The position numbers and the translations under genes were made by a program. The notes beneath the pieces were generated by a model that was given only the letters and a program-made list of their open reading frames with translations, was not told the DNA's origin and did not search any database. A stretch of 64,000 nucleotides of DNA from Acholeplasmataceae bacterium UBA2284 (GTDB taxonomy: Bacteria > Bacillota_I > Bacilli_A > Acholeplasmatales > Acholeplasmataceae): NCBI GenBank assembly GCA_002345705.1, contig DDWO01000023.1, positions 70,053-134,052 on the forward strand. The letters are read 5' to 3'. Shown one piece after another: positions 26,277 to 35,422 of the stretch (within the stretch, counting starts at the first letter, position 1; every line of letters starts with the position of its first letter).

Positions 26277-26397
26277 TTTTCTTATATAATCGGGGAGATA
26301 TGGTCCCAAAGTTTCTACCTGTATACCGTAAATATACAGACTATGAGAGAAGTTTTTTGTACTTTAAAGTGCGAGCTTCTTTTGTTCGTGCTTTTTT
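26277..26397 (+). promoter_or_regulatory. Purine (guanine-class) riboswitch with terminator platform
   Basis: The aptamer (26277-26351) has the conserved core: TATAATC, ATATGG, AGTTTCTACC, CCGTAAA and GACTATG. P1 pairs TTTTCTTATA (26277-26286) with TATGAGAGAA (26342-26351); P2 is GGGA/TCCC and P3 is TGTATA/TATACA. The C in GACTAT is the specificity base, as in the xpt guanine aptamer, so guanine or hypoxanthine is predicted. The platform is a terminator, AAAGTGCGAG (26366-26375) with TTCGTGCTTT (26385-26394) and a T run. Its loop CTTCTTTT can instead pair with the P1 strand GAGAGAAG (26345-26352), an antiterminator. Ligand binding should therefore switch purE-D off. Confidence 0.95.
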
Positions 26398-26422
26398 ATT
26401 TTTTAAACGGAGGTTTTAAGGT

Positions 26423-26902
26423 ATGATACCAAAAATTGCAATTATTATGGGTAGTAAATCAGATTATTCGACAATGAAGGAAGCAGAAACTATTTTAGAC
26501 TCATTCGATATATCCTATGTGACAAAAATAGTGTCTGCACATCGTACTCCAGACGTAATGTTTGAGTTTGCAGAAGATGCAGCAAATCAAGGTATCGAAG
26601 TTATTATTGCAGGTGCAGGTGGAGCAGCACACCTTCCAGGGATGGTCGCATCCAAAACAATATTACCTGTTTTAGGTGTACCTATTCAAAGCAAGGAGCT
26701 TAACGGTATTGATTCACTACTATCTATTGCTCAAATGCCATTTGGTATTCCAGTTGGTACACTTGCAATTGGTGTCGCAGGTGCTAAAAATGCAGCCCTA
26801 CTCGCTTGTCAAATTCTTGCATTGAATGATGAAAGCCTTAGAAAAAAATTAAGTGATTTTAGACAGAAACAAACAGAAAAGGTGCTACAGGATGTCCTCT
26901 AA
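26423..26902 (+). CDS. purE: N5-carboxyaminoimidazole ribonucleotide mutase
   Basis: Class I PurE, 159 residues, which converts N5-CAIR to CAIR in purine synthesis. The family start (IAIIMGSKSDYSTMKEA), the SAHRTPD block with the catalytic His, and the IAGAGGAAHLPGMVAS loop are present. The following purK confirms the two-step bacterial route. The SD is ACGGAGG, about 15 bases downstream of the riboswitch T run, so it is the first gene controlled by it. Confidence 0.97.
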   Translation: MIPKIAIIMGSKSDYSTMKEAETILDSFDISYVTKIVSAHRTPDVMFEFAEDAANQGIEVIIAGAGGAAHLPGMVASKTILPVLGVPIQSKELNGIDSLLSIAQMPFGIPVGTLAIGVAGAKNAALLACQILALNDESLRKKLSDFRQKQTEKVLQDVL

Positions 26903-28007
26903 TATAATTTTACCTCCAGCAACAATTGGCATTATAGGTGGCGGACAATTGGGTAGAATGCTTGCTATGTCAGCTAGACAAATGGGCTACCAAATAATTG
27001 TTTTAGACCCTAAGGTATCTTGTCCAACCTGTCAAGTTGCTGATCAGCATATTCTTGCACAATTTGATGATCAAGAGGCACTCAAAAAACTATATGATTT
27101 ATGTGATGTAATTACATATGAATTTGAAAATGTTTCAGGAACTGCCTTATTTGAAATTATTGATAAAGTACCTCAAGGAAATTTCCCTTTACTATTTACT
27201 CAAGACCGACTAACTGAAAAGACAATTATTAATGATTCAGGTTTTAAAACGGTTAGATATCAAACAGTTAACAATCAAGAAGATTTAAAAAAAGCATTAA
27301 AAAATATAGGATCACCTTCATTACTTAAAACAAGACACGGTGGATATGATGGAAAAGGGCAGCAGTTTATTACAAGTAATGCTGACTCGACCGAGGTCAT
27401 GGGACCATCCATATTAGAAGCATTCATTCCAATTCAGAAAGAAGTTTCCTTGATTGTTACAAGATCAACTCAAGGTGAAATCAAAATGTTTCCAATTATC
27501 GATAATGTGCATCAATCTCAGCGATTAATCGAGTCCTCAGTTCCAACAACATTAAATCTTGAAATGACAAAAAAGATTCAAGAGATAGGAAAAGGATTAG
27601 TAGAAGCCATTCAAATGACAGGAACATTGACAATTGAATTTTTTATCACAAAGGATAATGAAATATTAATCAATGAATGTGCCCCTCGAGTTCATAATTC
27701 AGGACATTTAACCATTGAGGCGTGTAATGTAAGTCAATTTGAACAGCATATTAGAGCTATATGTGGATTACCACTAAAAGAAACTGACATCATCTCAAAT
27801 AGCTTAATGGTGAATATCTATGGACAAGATTTCGAGGCTTCTAAACAAGCATTAAAGGATAAGCCAGAAATACATTATCATTTATATGGAAAAAAAGAGA
27901 TGAAAACAAATCGAAAAGTTGGACATATTACAGTGACTTCATCATCTCTTGATGATATCGAATCATATAAAAAATACTTTAAAAGCTTTTTGAATAGGGG
28001 AAATTGA
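26892..28007 (+). CDS. purK: N5-carboxyaminoimidazole ribonucleotide synthetase
   Basis: An ATP-grasp enzyme that carboxylates AIR to N5-CAIR. The product is 371 residues, normal for PurK, with IGIIGGGQLGRMLA at the N-terminus, the ATP-grasp block SLLKTRHGGYDGKGQ and ECAPRVHNSGH near the end. ATG 26892 is inside the last codons of purE (11-base overlap) with AAAAGGTG as SD. An in-frame ATG at 26853 would add a tail foreign to the family. Confidence 0.96.
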   Translation: MSSNIILPPATIGIIGGGQLGRMLAMSARQMGYQIIVLDPKVSCPTCQVADQHILAQFDDQEALKKLYDLCDVITYEFENVSGTALFEIIDKVPQGNFPLLFTQDRLTEKTIINDSGFKTVRYQTVNNQEDLKKALKNIGSPSLLKTRHGGYDGKGQQFITSNADSTEVMGPSILEAFIPIQKEVSLIVTRSTQGEIKMFPIIDNVHQSQRLIESSVPTTLNLEMTKKIQEIGKGLVEAIQMTGTLTIEFFITKDNEILINECAPRVHNSGHLTIEACNVSQFEQHIRAICGLPLKETDIISNSLMVNIYGQDFEASKQALKDKPEIHYHLYGKKEMKTNRKVGHITVTSSSLDDIESYKKYFKSFLNRGN

Positions 28008-28009
28008 TT

Positions 28010-31000
28010 ATGATAAAACGAGTCTATGTTGAAAAAAAACCACAATTTCAAACAGCAAAAAAACTGCTTCAGCAATCGATTAAAGAAGATATTGGTGTAA
28101 GTCTTAATGGACTAAGAAGCTTCGTTATTTATGAAATTTTTAATACCGATGAAAAGGCATATCAGCTGATGAAGTGGAATGTACTAGCTGAAAAAGCAAC
28201 TGATGCTATTTTTGAATCAATGGATTTAGATCAGATTCAGCATTTATGCTATACATATTTACCAGGTCAGTATGATCAAAGAGCAGATTCAGCGATGCAA
28301 TGTATTGGTTTACTCGGGTTTCCAGAAATCATTGTTCAATGCTCTGAATTATTAACATTTGAACCAATTGATATTGAGTCTTATCAGCTCCTTGAAAACT
28401 ATATGATTAATCAAGTTGAGATGACAAAAAAAGATTTATTGAAAAAACCTGAACTACCTGAGTATCATAAAGCAGATTCAGTTCAAACATTTAAAAACTT
28501 TATGAATCTAGAATTAGAGGAATTAAAAAGCTTTTACAATGCAAAGGGATTTGCAATGAAGTTTGATGATCTATTATTTATTCAAGCTTATTTTAAAGGG
28601 CTGAAAAGAAATCCTACAGAAACCGAAATTTATGCACTAGATACCTATTGGTCTGATCATTGCAGACATACAACATTTGAGACAATACTTACTGATATTC
28701 AAGTAGAAGATATTGATTCCATGCCTTGGATTCATGAATCAATAAAAAATTATAAAGAACTAAGAAATATCACTCATCAAAAGGATAAACCAATTACATT
28801 GATGGATATTGCTACGCTTTATGGCAAGTATATGATTAAAAATGGTTTAGCTGATGATATCGAGATTTCAGATGAAGTTAATGCATGCAGTGTAAAAATA
28901 GATGTTGAAGGCGAGCCATATCTTTTAATGTTTAAAAATGAGACTCATAATCACCCGACAGAGATAGAACCCTTTGGTGGAGCATCCACCTGCATAGGTG
29001 GTGCTATCAGAGATCCACTCTCTGGACGTTCTTATGTCTATCAAGCAGCAAGAGTTACTGGTGCAGCGAATGTGCTTGCACCACTTAAAGAGACTAGAAA
29101 AGGAAAACTTCCTCAAGCGGTCATCACCAAAAAAGCTACTGAAGGGTTTAGTTCCTATGGCAATCAAATCGGGCTTGCTACAACACTTGTTAGAGAAATT
29201 TATCATCCAGGCTATGAAGCGAAAAGACTTGAATTAGGTGCTGTTGTAGGTGCTGTCAAGCTAGATTCAATTAAACGTGAAAAGCCTTTACCAGGCGATT
29301 ATATCATTCTTATTGGTGGTAAAACAGGTCGTGATGGAATTGGTGGAGCAACAGGATCAAGCAAGGCTCATCACAAAAAATCCATTGTTGAAGCTTCCAG
29401 TGAAGTTCAAAAGGGAAATGCTTTAATCGAAAGAAAACTTCAACGCTTATTTTTGAATAAAGAAGTAACACTAATGATTAAGAAGGCGAATGATTTTGGA
29501 GCAGGTGGAGTTGCTGTTGCTATTGGTGAATTGGCAGATGGTATCACCATCAATTTAGATCAAGTTCCATTAAAATACTTTGGATTAAATGCAACTGAAA
29601 TTGCTATCTCTGAAAGTCAAGAACGCATGGCAATCGTTATCGATCCAAAGGATTTGAATCAGCTTTCAAAATATATAGAAAAAGAAAATTTAACTTGGAA
29701 TCATGTTGGAACAGTTACCGATAAAAATAATCTAGTTATGCTCAAAGATGGTGTTGAAGTATTAAATATTGAAAGAGATTTTCTAGCAACCAATGGTGTA
29801 AAACAAAATTCTATAGCCTTTATTGAAAAGCCAAATAGAAAGTATGAAGATCTATTATCTCGAACAAAAACTTTTGATGAGGCAATCATCAAGGCACTAC
29901 AATCTATTCACACTTCATCTCAAAAGGGAATGATTGAATACTTTGATTCAACGATTGGATCCACGACTGTTTTAATGCCATTTGGTGGAAAAACAGGTCA
30001 TACTGAAGTGGATGCTTCAGTTCAAAAGCTTCCTATTTATCACAGAAAAACAGATACAGCAAGTGTGCTAACCTTTGGATTCAATCCAGAGTTAACAAGC
30101 TGGTCTCCTTATCATGGAGCGTACTTAGCTGTTATTGAAGCTATATCTAAAACAGTTGCAGTCAATGGAAATTTCAGAAGCATTCGATTTTCATTTCAGG
30201 AATATTTTAAAAGATTAGGAACAGATTCAAAGGCTTGGGGTAGTGTATTTGCAGCTCTTCTAGGAGCACTTCAAGCACAAATGGATTTTAAACTACCTTC
30301 CATTGGCGGTAAGGATAGCATGAGTGGTTCCTTTGAAGAGCTTCACGTTCCACCTACATTCGTTGCCTTTGCAGTTACTACTGCTCAGGCATCCAAGGTT
30401 GTTTCACCAGAATTTAAGGAGCCAGGTAATTACATCTATCTTTATAATCCTTTATGCGAGCACCATTTACCGATAGCGAACCATATGATGAGGGACTATG
30501 ATTTCATTCAATCCAATATGAATGAAAAAAACATTGTAAGCTCAAAGGCATTACTACAAGGTGGTTGGCTAGAGGCAGTTCTTAAAATGTCATTTGGAAA
30601 TCTCTTAGGTGTTGAACTAGATGATGATATTGATGTATCTGATGCAATAGCTATGAATTATGGTGGACTTATTATTGAATCTCGTATTCCTATCAATCAT
30701 AATCATTTCAGATACATAGGAGAAATCATTGAGAGTCCGATGTTGGTCTACCAGCATCGCTCATATGAATTAAAAGAGGCTTATGAGATTCATAAAAATC
30801 TATTTGAGCATTTATTTCCGACAAGTGTTGATCATGACTCAACATGCTATACCATTCCAAAGAAAAGTGAAGAATCACCTCTTCAAAAGGAAGAGATGCC
30901 AACAAGGCCAAAGGTCTGCATAGCTGTTTTTCCAGGAACCAATTGTGAACTTGATTCTCAAAAAGCATTTATAGATGCTGGGGCAGATGTTGAAATCACT

Positions 31001-31708
31001 TTATTTAGAAATCAAGATCAACATGCGATTAACGAGTCTATAAATGAACTCTCAAAAGCAATAGACCAATCGGATATCTTCATGATTCCTGGAGGATTTA
31101 GCGCAGGAGATGAACCTGATGGTTCTGGTAAATTTATTGCTGCTGTATTACTCAATCAAAAAGTAAAGGCTTCGATTGAAAAGCTTCAAGCAAGAAACGG
31201 ATTGATTTTAGGTATTTGTAATGGATTTCAGGCACTTATTAAATCAGGCTTACTTCCGTTTGGGAAGCTTGGTGATGTTCATGAAAACAGTCCGACATTG
31301 ACCCTAAATACGATCAATCGACATGTCTCAAAAATGGTTAGAACAAAAGTCGTTAATAATCAATCACCTTGGTATAATCAAATCGAATTAAGCCAAATCC
31401 ATGTTGTTCCAGTTTCTCATGGCGAAGGTAGATTTTATGCAAATGAAGATACATTGAATGAATTGATTCAAAATAATCAAATTGTGACTCAGTATGTAGA
31501 TTTAAATGGAAATGCAACAATGGATGGCAACTTTAATCCAAATGGTTCTATGATGGCAATTGAAGGCATCGTAAGCCCTAACGGAAGAATCCTAGGAAAA
31601 ATGGCCCATTCAGAACGCTATGGAGATAACCTATATAAAAACATACCTGGAAATAAACAGGAAAATATATTTAAATGCGCTGTTGAAGCAGTCAAAAGGG
31701 GAATATAA
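28010..31708 (+). CDS. purL: Phosphoribosylformylglycinamidine synthase, single-chain form
   Basis: Large fused FGAM synthase of 1232 residues (E. coli type is about 1295). It has the N-terminal PurS-like region, the linker and FGAM core (DTYWSDHCRHTTFET, FKNETHNHPTEIEPFGGA, DGIGGATGSSK) and a C-terminal glutaminase from about 965. The glutaminase has FPGTNCELDSQKAF, the nucleophile Cys near 1070 in LGICNGFQA, and VSHGEGRFYA. No separate purS or purQ is needed. ATG 28010 follows the purK stop by two bases with AGGGGAAA as SD; a TTG at 28004 overlaps that stop. Confidence 0.97.
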   Translation: MIKRVYVEKKPQFQTAKKLLQQSIKEDIGVSLNGLRSFVIYEIFNTDEKAYQLMKWNVLAEKATDAIFESMDLDQIQHLCYTYLPGQYDQRADSAMQCIGLLGFPEIIVQCSELLTFEPIDIESYQLLENYMINQVEMTKKDLLKKPELPEYHKADSVQTFKNFMNLELEELKSFYNAKGFAMKFDDLLFIQAYFKGLKRNPTETEIYALDTYWSDHCRHTTFETILTDIQVEDIDSMPWIHESIKNYKELRNITHQKDKPITLMDIATLYGKYMIKNGLADDIEISDEVNACSVKIDVEGEPYLLMFKNETHNHPTEIEPFGGASTCIGGAIRDPLSGRSYVYQAARVTGAANVLAPLKETRKGKLPQAVITKKATEGFSSYGNQIGLATTLVREIYHPGYEAKRLELGAVVGAVKLDSIKREKPLPGDYIILIGGKTGRDGIGGATGSSKAHHKKSIVEASSEVQKGNALIERKLQRLFLNKEVTLMIKKANDFGAGGVAVAIGELADGITINLDQVPLKYFGLNATEIAISESQERMAIVIDPKDLNQLSKYIEKENLTWNHVGTVTDKNNLVMLKDGVEVLNIERDFLATNGVKQNSIAFIEKPNRKYEDLLSRTKTFDEAIIKALQSIHTSSQKGMIEYFDSTIGSTTVLMPFGGKTGHTEVDASVQKLPIYHRKTDTASVLTFGFNPELTSWSPYHGAYLAVIEAISKTVAVNGNFRSIRFSFQEYFKRLGTDSKAWGSVFAALLGALQAQMDFKLPSIGGKDSMSGSFEELHVPPTFVAFAVTTAQASKVVSPEFKEPGNYIYLYNPLCEHHLPIANHMMRDYDFIQSNMNEKNIVSSKALLQGGWLEAVLKMSFGNLLGVELDDDIDVSDAIAMNYGGLIIESRIPINHNHFRYIGEIIESPMLVYQHRSYELKEAYEIHKNLFEHLFPTSVDHDSTCYTIPKKSEESPLQKEEMPTRPKVCIAVFPGTNCELDSQKAFIDAGADVEITLFRNQDQHAINESINELSKAIDQSDIFMIPGGFSAGDEPDGSGKFIAAVLLNQKVKASIEKLQARNGLILGICNGFQALIKSGLLPFGKLGDVHENSPTLTLNTINRHVSKMVRTKVVNNQSPWYNQIELSQIHVVPVSHGEGRFYANEDTLNELIQNNQIVTQYVDLNGNATMDGNFNPNGSMMAIEGIVSPNGRILGKMAHSERYGDNLYKNIPGNKQENIFKCAVEAVKRGI

Positions 31709-31710
31709 AA

Positions 31711-32427
31711 ATGGAAATAATCAAGCAAGAAATGATTTATGAAGGAAAAGCTAAAATGGTCTACAAGACCAATTCTAATGATTTTGTGATTATCTATTAT
31801 AAAGATGATGCCACAGCATTCAATGGTCTAAAAAAATCGACCGTACATGAAAAAGGGATTATGAATAATGAAATCACTCATATCATCTTTGATTATTTGA
31901 ATTCTAAAAATATACCAACTCATTTTGTAGAGAAGCTTAATGAAAGAGAACAATTATGTAAGGTTGTTGATATATTCAAAATTGAAGTCATCATCAGAAA
32001 TGTGATTACTGGTAGTATGTCAAAAAGATTAGGAATCAAGGATGGCACTATACCAGAACATACAATCTATGAAATGTGCTATAAAAATGATGAGTATCAA
32101 GATCCTTTAATTAACGAAGATCATGCACTTGCACTAAAACTTGCAACAAGAGAAGAGCTGAAGCAAATTAAGGAATTAGCATATAAAATCAATGATATGC
32201 TTAAAGTATTACTTAACGAAATGAATATATTACTCGTCGACTTAAAATTAGAATTTGGTAAAGACAAAGAAGGAAAAATTATTCTTGCTGATGAAATATC
32301 CCCAGATACCTGTCGCTTTTGGGATAAAAATACACTCTATAAACTAGATAAAGATCGTTTTAGACTTAATCTAGGTGGTGTTGAAAGTGCGTACGGAGAA
32401 ATACTAAAAAGACTAAGAACACTTTAG
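31711..32427 (+). CDS. purC: SAICAR synthetase
   Basis: Phosphoribosylaminoimidazole-succinocarboxamide synthase, which joins CAIR and aspartate. It has 238 residues, as usual for the bacterial monofunctional enzyme. Visible blocks: MIYEGKAKMVYKT, IEVIIRNVITGSMSKRLGI, LVDLKLEFGKDKEGKIILADEISPDTCRFWD. It begins two bases after purL with AAAAGGGG upstream. The product needs PurB for the next step, and that gene is not in this cluster. Confidence 0.96.
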   Translation: MEIIKQEMIYEGKAKMVYKTNSNDFVIIYYKDDATAFNGLKKSTVHEKGIMNNEITHIIFDYLNSKNIPTHFVEKLNEREQLCKVVDIFKIEVIIRNVITGSMSKRLGIKDGTIPEHTIYEMCYKNDEYQDPLINEDHALALKLATREELKQIKELAYKINDMLKVLLNEMNILLVDLKLEFGKDKEGKIILADEISPDTCRFWDKNTLYKLDKDRFRLNLGGVESAYGEILKRLRTL

Positions 32428-32436
32428 GAGAAAATG

Positions 32437-33849
32437 ATGATTAAAACTGTTGATATTCATCAAGAAATGCATGAAGAATGTGGTGTATTTGGAGTCTTCA
32501 ATCATCACCAAGCTGCATTACTCACCTATCATGGACTGAATGCCCTGCAACATAGAGGGCAGGAAGGCTGTGGTATGGTTTCAAGCGATGGCACTTTATT
32601 AAAGCAATTCAAGGGTGAAGGTCTCGTTAAAAATGTTTTTAAGAAAAAGGATGTGGATGCACTTAAGGGGATTCATGCGATTGGTCATGTTAGATATTCG
32701 ACCAGTGGTGGTGGAGGAATTAACAATGTCCAACCCTTTCTTTTTCAATCACAAAATGGACCCCTAGGACTTTGCCATAACGGAAATCTAGTCAATGCGA
32801 ATAAACTCAAAGGATATCTAGAACAACATGGATCCATTTTTCAAACAACATCTGATTCTGAAATCATCGCACATCTTTTAAAAAGACAAAGAGGAAGCAT
32901 GCTGACACGCATCAAAGAATCACTGATCTACGTTGAAGGATCATTTGCTTTTCTATTCCTTTTAGAAAATGAGCTTTATCTTGCACTGGATAAGCAAGGG
33001 CTTAGACCATTATCGATTGGAAAGGTTGGGAAATCAGGAATTGTGATTTCAAGTGAAACCTGTGCAATCGATGCAGTAGGAGCTAAATTTGTTAGAGACA
33101 TTCTTCCAGGTGAAGTTCTAAGAATTTCAAAAAATGGGTTTGAATCGGTTTTCTATTCCGAGGATCGCAAGCATCAAATGTGTATGATGGAGTATGTTTA
33201 TTTTGCAAGACCTGATAGCCAAATAGAAGGCATTAACGTTTATCAAGCAAGAAAAGCCTGTGGTAAAGTGCTTGCAGAAGAAGCTCCTGTTGATGCAGAT
33301 ATCGTTATTGGTGTTCCTGATTCAGGGATGAGCTCAGCAATTGGATTTGCTGAAGCATCAAAGCTTCCTTTGGAATTAGGATTAATAAAAAATAAAACAT
33401 CGGATAGAACATTTATTGAACCTAACAAGCTTTTAAGAGAACAGGGTGTTGCATTAAAACTATCCGTTGTCAAATCAGTTATTAAAGGAAAACGAGTTGT
33501 TTTAGTCGATGATTCTATTGTTAGAGGAACAACCATAAAGCAATTAATCAATCTAATAAAAAAAGCAGGAGCTAAGGAAGTTCATGTAAGAATAACTTCT
33601 CCAGAAATTAAATATCCATGCTTTTATGGAGTTGATTTTTCAACCTATGATGAGCTAATCTCAGCAAATAACACGCCAACTCAAATGAAAGATTTGATTG
33701 GTGCGGATTCCATCTTCTTTATATCCATAGAAGGATTAATCAAAGGAGTAGGAAGAAAGCCAGGTGCTCATTGTACTGCATGCTATAACAAGGAGTATCC
33801 TACATATCTCTATGATGAGTTAAAGCAAGCCAATAAAGAAATCAAATAG
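32437..33849 (+). CDS. purF: Amidophosphoribosyltransferase
   Basis: First committed enzyme of purine synthesis (PRPP plus glutamine to phosphoribosylamine), about 470 residues. A short propeptide ends at EE and exposes the N-terminal nucleophile Cys (CGVFGVFN). GLNALQHRGQEG, VVLVDDSIVRGTT (PRPP loop) and the four Cys of the B. subtilis-type 4Fe-4S centre (QMCMMEYVYFARP, YPCFYG and HCTAC) are present. Two adjacent ATGs exist (32434, 32437); the second is six bases from AGGAG, the first only three, so I chose the second. Confidence 0.96.
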   Translation: MIKTVDIHQEMHEECGVFGVFNHHQAALLTYHGLNALQHRGQEGCGMVSSDGTLLKQFKGEGLVKNVFKKKDVDALKGIHAIGHVRYSTSGGGGINNVQPFLFQSQNGPLGLCHNGNLVNANKLKGYLEQHGSIFQTTSDSEIIAHLLKRQRGSMLTRIKESLIYVEGSFAFLFLLENELYLALDKQGLRPLSIGKVGKSGIVISSETCAIDAVGAKFVRDILPGEVLRISKNGFESVFYSEDRKHQMCMMEYVYFARPDSQIEGINVYQARKACGKVLAEEAPVDADIVIGVPDSGMSSAIGFAEASKLPLELGLIKNKTSDRTFIEPNKLLREQGVALKLSVVKSVIKGKRVVLVDDSIVRGTTIKQLINLIKKAGAKEVHVRITSPEIKYPCFYGVDFSTYDELISANNTPTQMKDLIGADSIFFISIEGLIKGVGRKPGAHCTACYNKEYPTYLYDELKQANKEIK

Positions 33850-33860
33850 GAGGACATCAG

Positions 33861-34868
33861 ATGAGTAATGCATATAAGAATGCTGGAGTTGACGTAAATA
33901 GAGGCTATGAAGCCGTCAATCGAATCAAGAAATACGCTAAAGCAACCAATAGACCAGGCGTGATGAGTCAGATCGGTTCCTTTGCTGGTCTTTTCGATTT
34001 AAAGCCCTTAAATTTGAAGGAGCCAGTTTTAGTTTCTGGTACAGATGGTGTTGGAACTAAATTACTTGTTGCACAGCAATTCAATAGACATAATACTGTT
34101 GGTCAAGACTTAGTTGCTATGTGTGTCAATGACATCATTGCCTCTGGTGCAACCCCACTTTTCTTTCTAGATTATATAGCTGTAGAAAAAATAGATCCAA
34201 ACCATATCGAAGAATTAATGAAAGGTATTTATCAAGGCTGCAAGCTTGCTAATTGTGCTTTAATAGGCGGTGAAACTGCTGAAATGCCAGATATGTATCA
34301 TGATGGACATTATGATTTAGCTGGCTTCGCTGTTGGAGCAGTTGAAAAAAATCAAATAATAACAGGAGAAACTATCATTCCTGGTGATATTGTAATTGGA
34401 TTACCATCCTCTGGATTGCATTCAAATGGTTATAGCTTAGTTAGGAAGATCTTATTTAAGGATCAGCATCAAGAATTAGATGGAAAAATAATAGATCAAA
34501 TTCTTGAGCCTACTAAAATATATGTGAAGCCAATACTAAATTTATTATCTAAAATTAAGGTTAAGGGTATTGCGCATATTACTGGTGGAGGATTCGATGA
34601 AAATATACCTAGAATTTTACCTGAAAACGTCGGTGTTGAAATTGATACAACCTCTTTTACAAGACCAGAGATTTATCATACACTTCAAAAAATGAGTTTA
34701 ATGAGCGATCGAGAAATGTTTCAGGTTTTTAATATGGGCATAGGAATGATTGTGGTCATCGATTCTAATGATGTTAGTGAAACTCTTCAACTACTTCAAG
34801 AAGCAGGAGAAGATGCGAAAGTTATAGGGAGTATAACAAATCAGGAAGGCTTGACATTCTTATGGTAA
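33861..34868 (+). CDS. purM: Phosphoribosylformylglycinamidine cyclo-ligase
   Basis: AIR synthetase, 335 residues, which closes the imidazole ring using ATP. Family blocks: YKNAGVDVNRGYEAVNRIK, VLVSGTDGVGTKL, DLVAMCVNDIIASGA and GGETAEMPDMY, then ITGGGFDENIPRILP. SD AGGAGG is at 33848-33853. The end overlaps purN by seven bases, so the two are translationally coupled. Confidence 0.97.
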   Translation: MSNAYKNAGVDVNRGYEAVNRIKKYAKATNRPGVMSQIGSFAGLFDLKPLNLKEPVLVSGTDGVGTKLLVAQQFNRHNTVGQDLVAMCVNDIIASGATPLFFLDYIAVEKIDPNHIEELMKGIYQGCKLANCALIGGETAEMPDMYHDGHYDLAGFAVGAVEKNQIITGETIIPGDIVIGLPSSGLHSNGYSLVRKILFKDQHQELDGKIIDQILEPTKIYVKPILNLLSKIKVKGIAHITGGGFDENIPRILPENVGVEIDTTSFTRPEIYHTLQKMSLMSDREMFQVFNMGIGMIVVIDSNDVSETLQLLQEAGEDAKVIGSITNQEGLTFLW

Positions 34869-35422
34869 GTTTAGCAGTATTCGCATCTGGAAATGGATCT
34901 AATTTTGAAGCACTTGTTCATGGAGCTAAGGCATATCAAATCAAGTGTTTAATTGTTGATCAAAAGGATGCTTATGCAATAGATAGAGCAAGAAATATAA
35001 ATATTCCATTTTATTTTATAGATAGAAACAAATTTCAATCGAGAAAAGATTATGAATCTGCTATACTGGAAATACTTTGTCATCATCAAATCGAGTGGAT
35101 TGCTCTCGCTGGATATATGAGAATGATTGGTCAAACCCTAATGAAAGCATATCCAAATAAAATTATCAATATTCATCCATCCCTACTTCCTGCGTTTCCA
35201 GGTAAACATGCAATTCAAGATGCCTATCAAAGTCAAGTAAAAAAAACTGGCGTCACTATCTTTATCATTGATGAAGGAATCGATACAGGAAAAATCATTG
35301 CACAAAGAAGTCTTGAGATTAAAGAAAATATCAAGATAGAAGATTTAGAAAAAGAAATACATCAAATAGAGCATGAACTATTTAGTCAGACTCTTAATGA
35401 TTTAATTGGAGGAAAAAAATGA
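34862..35422 (+). CDS. purN: Phosphoribosylglycinamide formyltransferase
   Basis: GAR transformylase using 10-formyl-tetrahydrofolate, 186 residues. It has the N-terminal LAVFASGNGSNFEAL, the MRMIGQTLMKAYPNKIINIHPSLLPAFPG region with the catalytic Asn and His, and GVTIFIIDEGIDTG. It overlaps both purM (7 bases) and purH (4 bases, ATGA), which marks a tightly packed operon. Confidence 0.96.
   Translation: MVSLAVFASGNGSNFEALVHGAKAYQIKCLIVDQKDAYAIDRARNINIPFYFIDRNKFQSRKDYESAILEILCHHQIEWIALAGYMRMIGQTLMKAYPNKIINIHPSLLPAFPGKHAIQDAYQSQVKKTGVTIFIIDEGIDTGKIIAQRSLEIKENIKIEDLEKEIHQIEHELFSQTLNDLIGGKK

Noticed and set aside
26234..26419. Open frame of 61 codons upstream of purE
   Set aside because: It lies entirely over the purine riboswitch and its terminator, has no SD and an unlikely protein composition.
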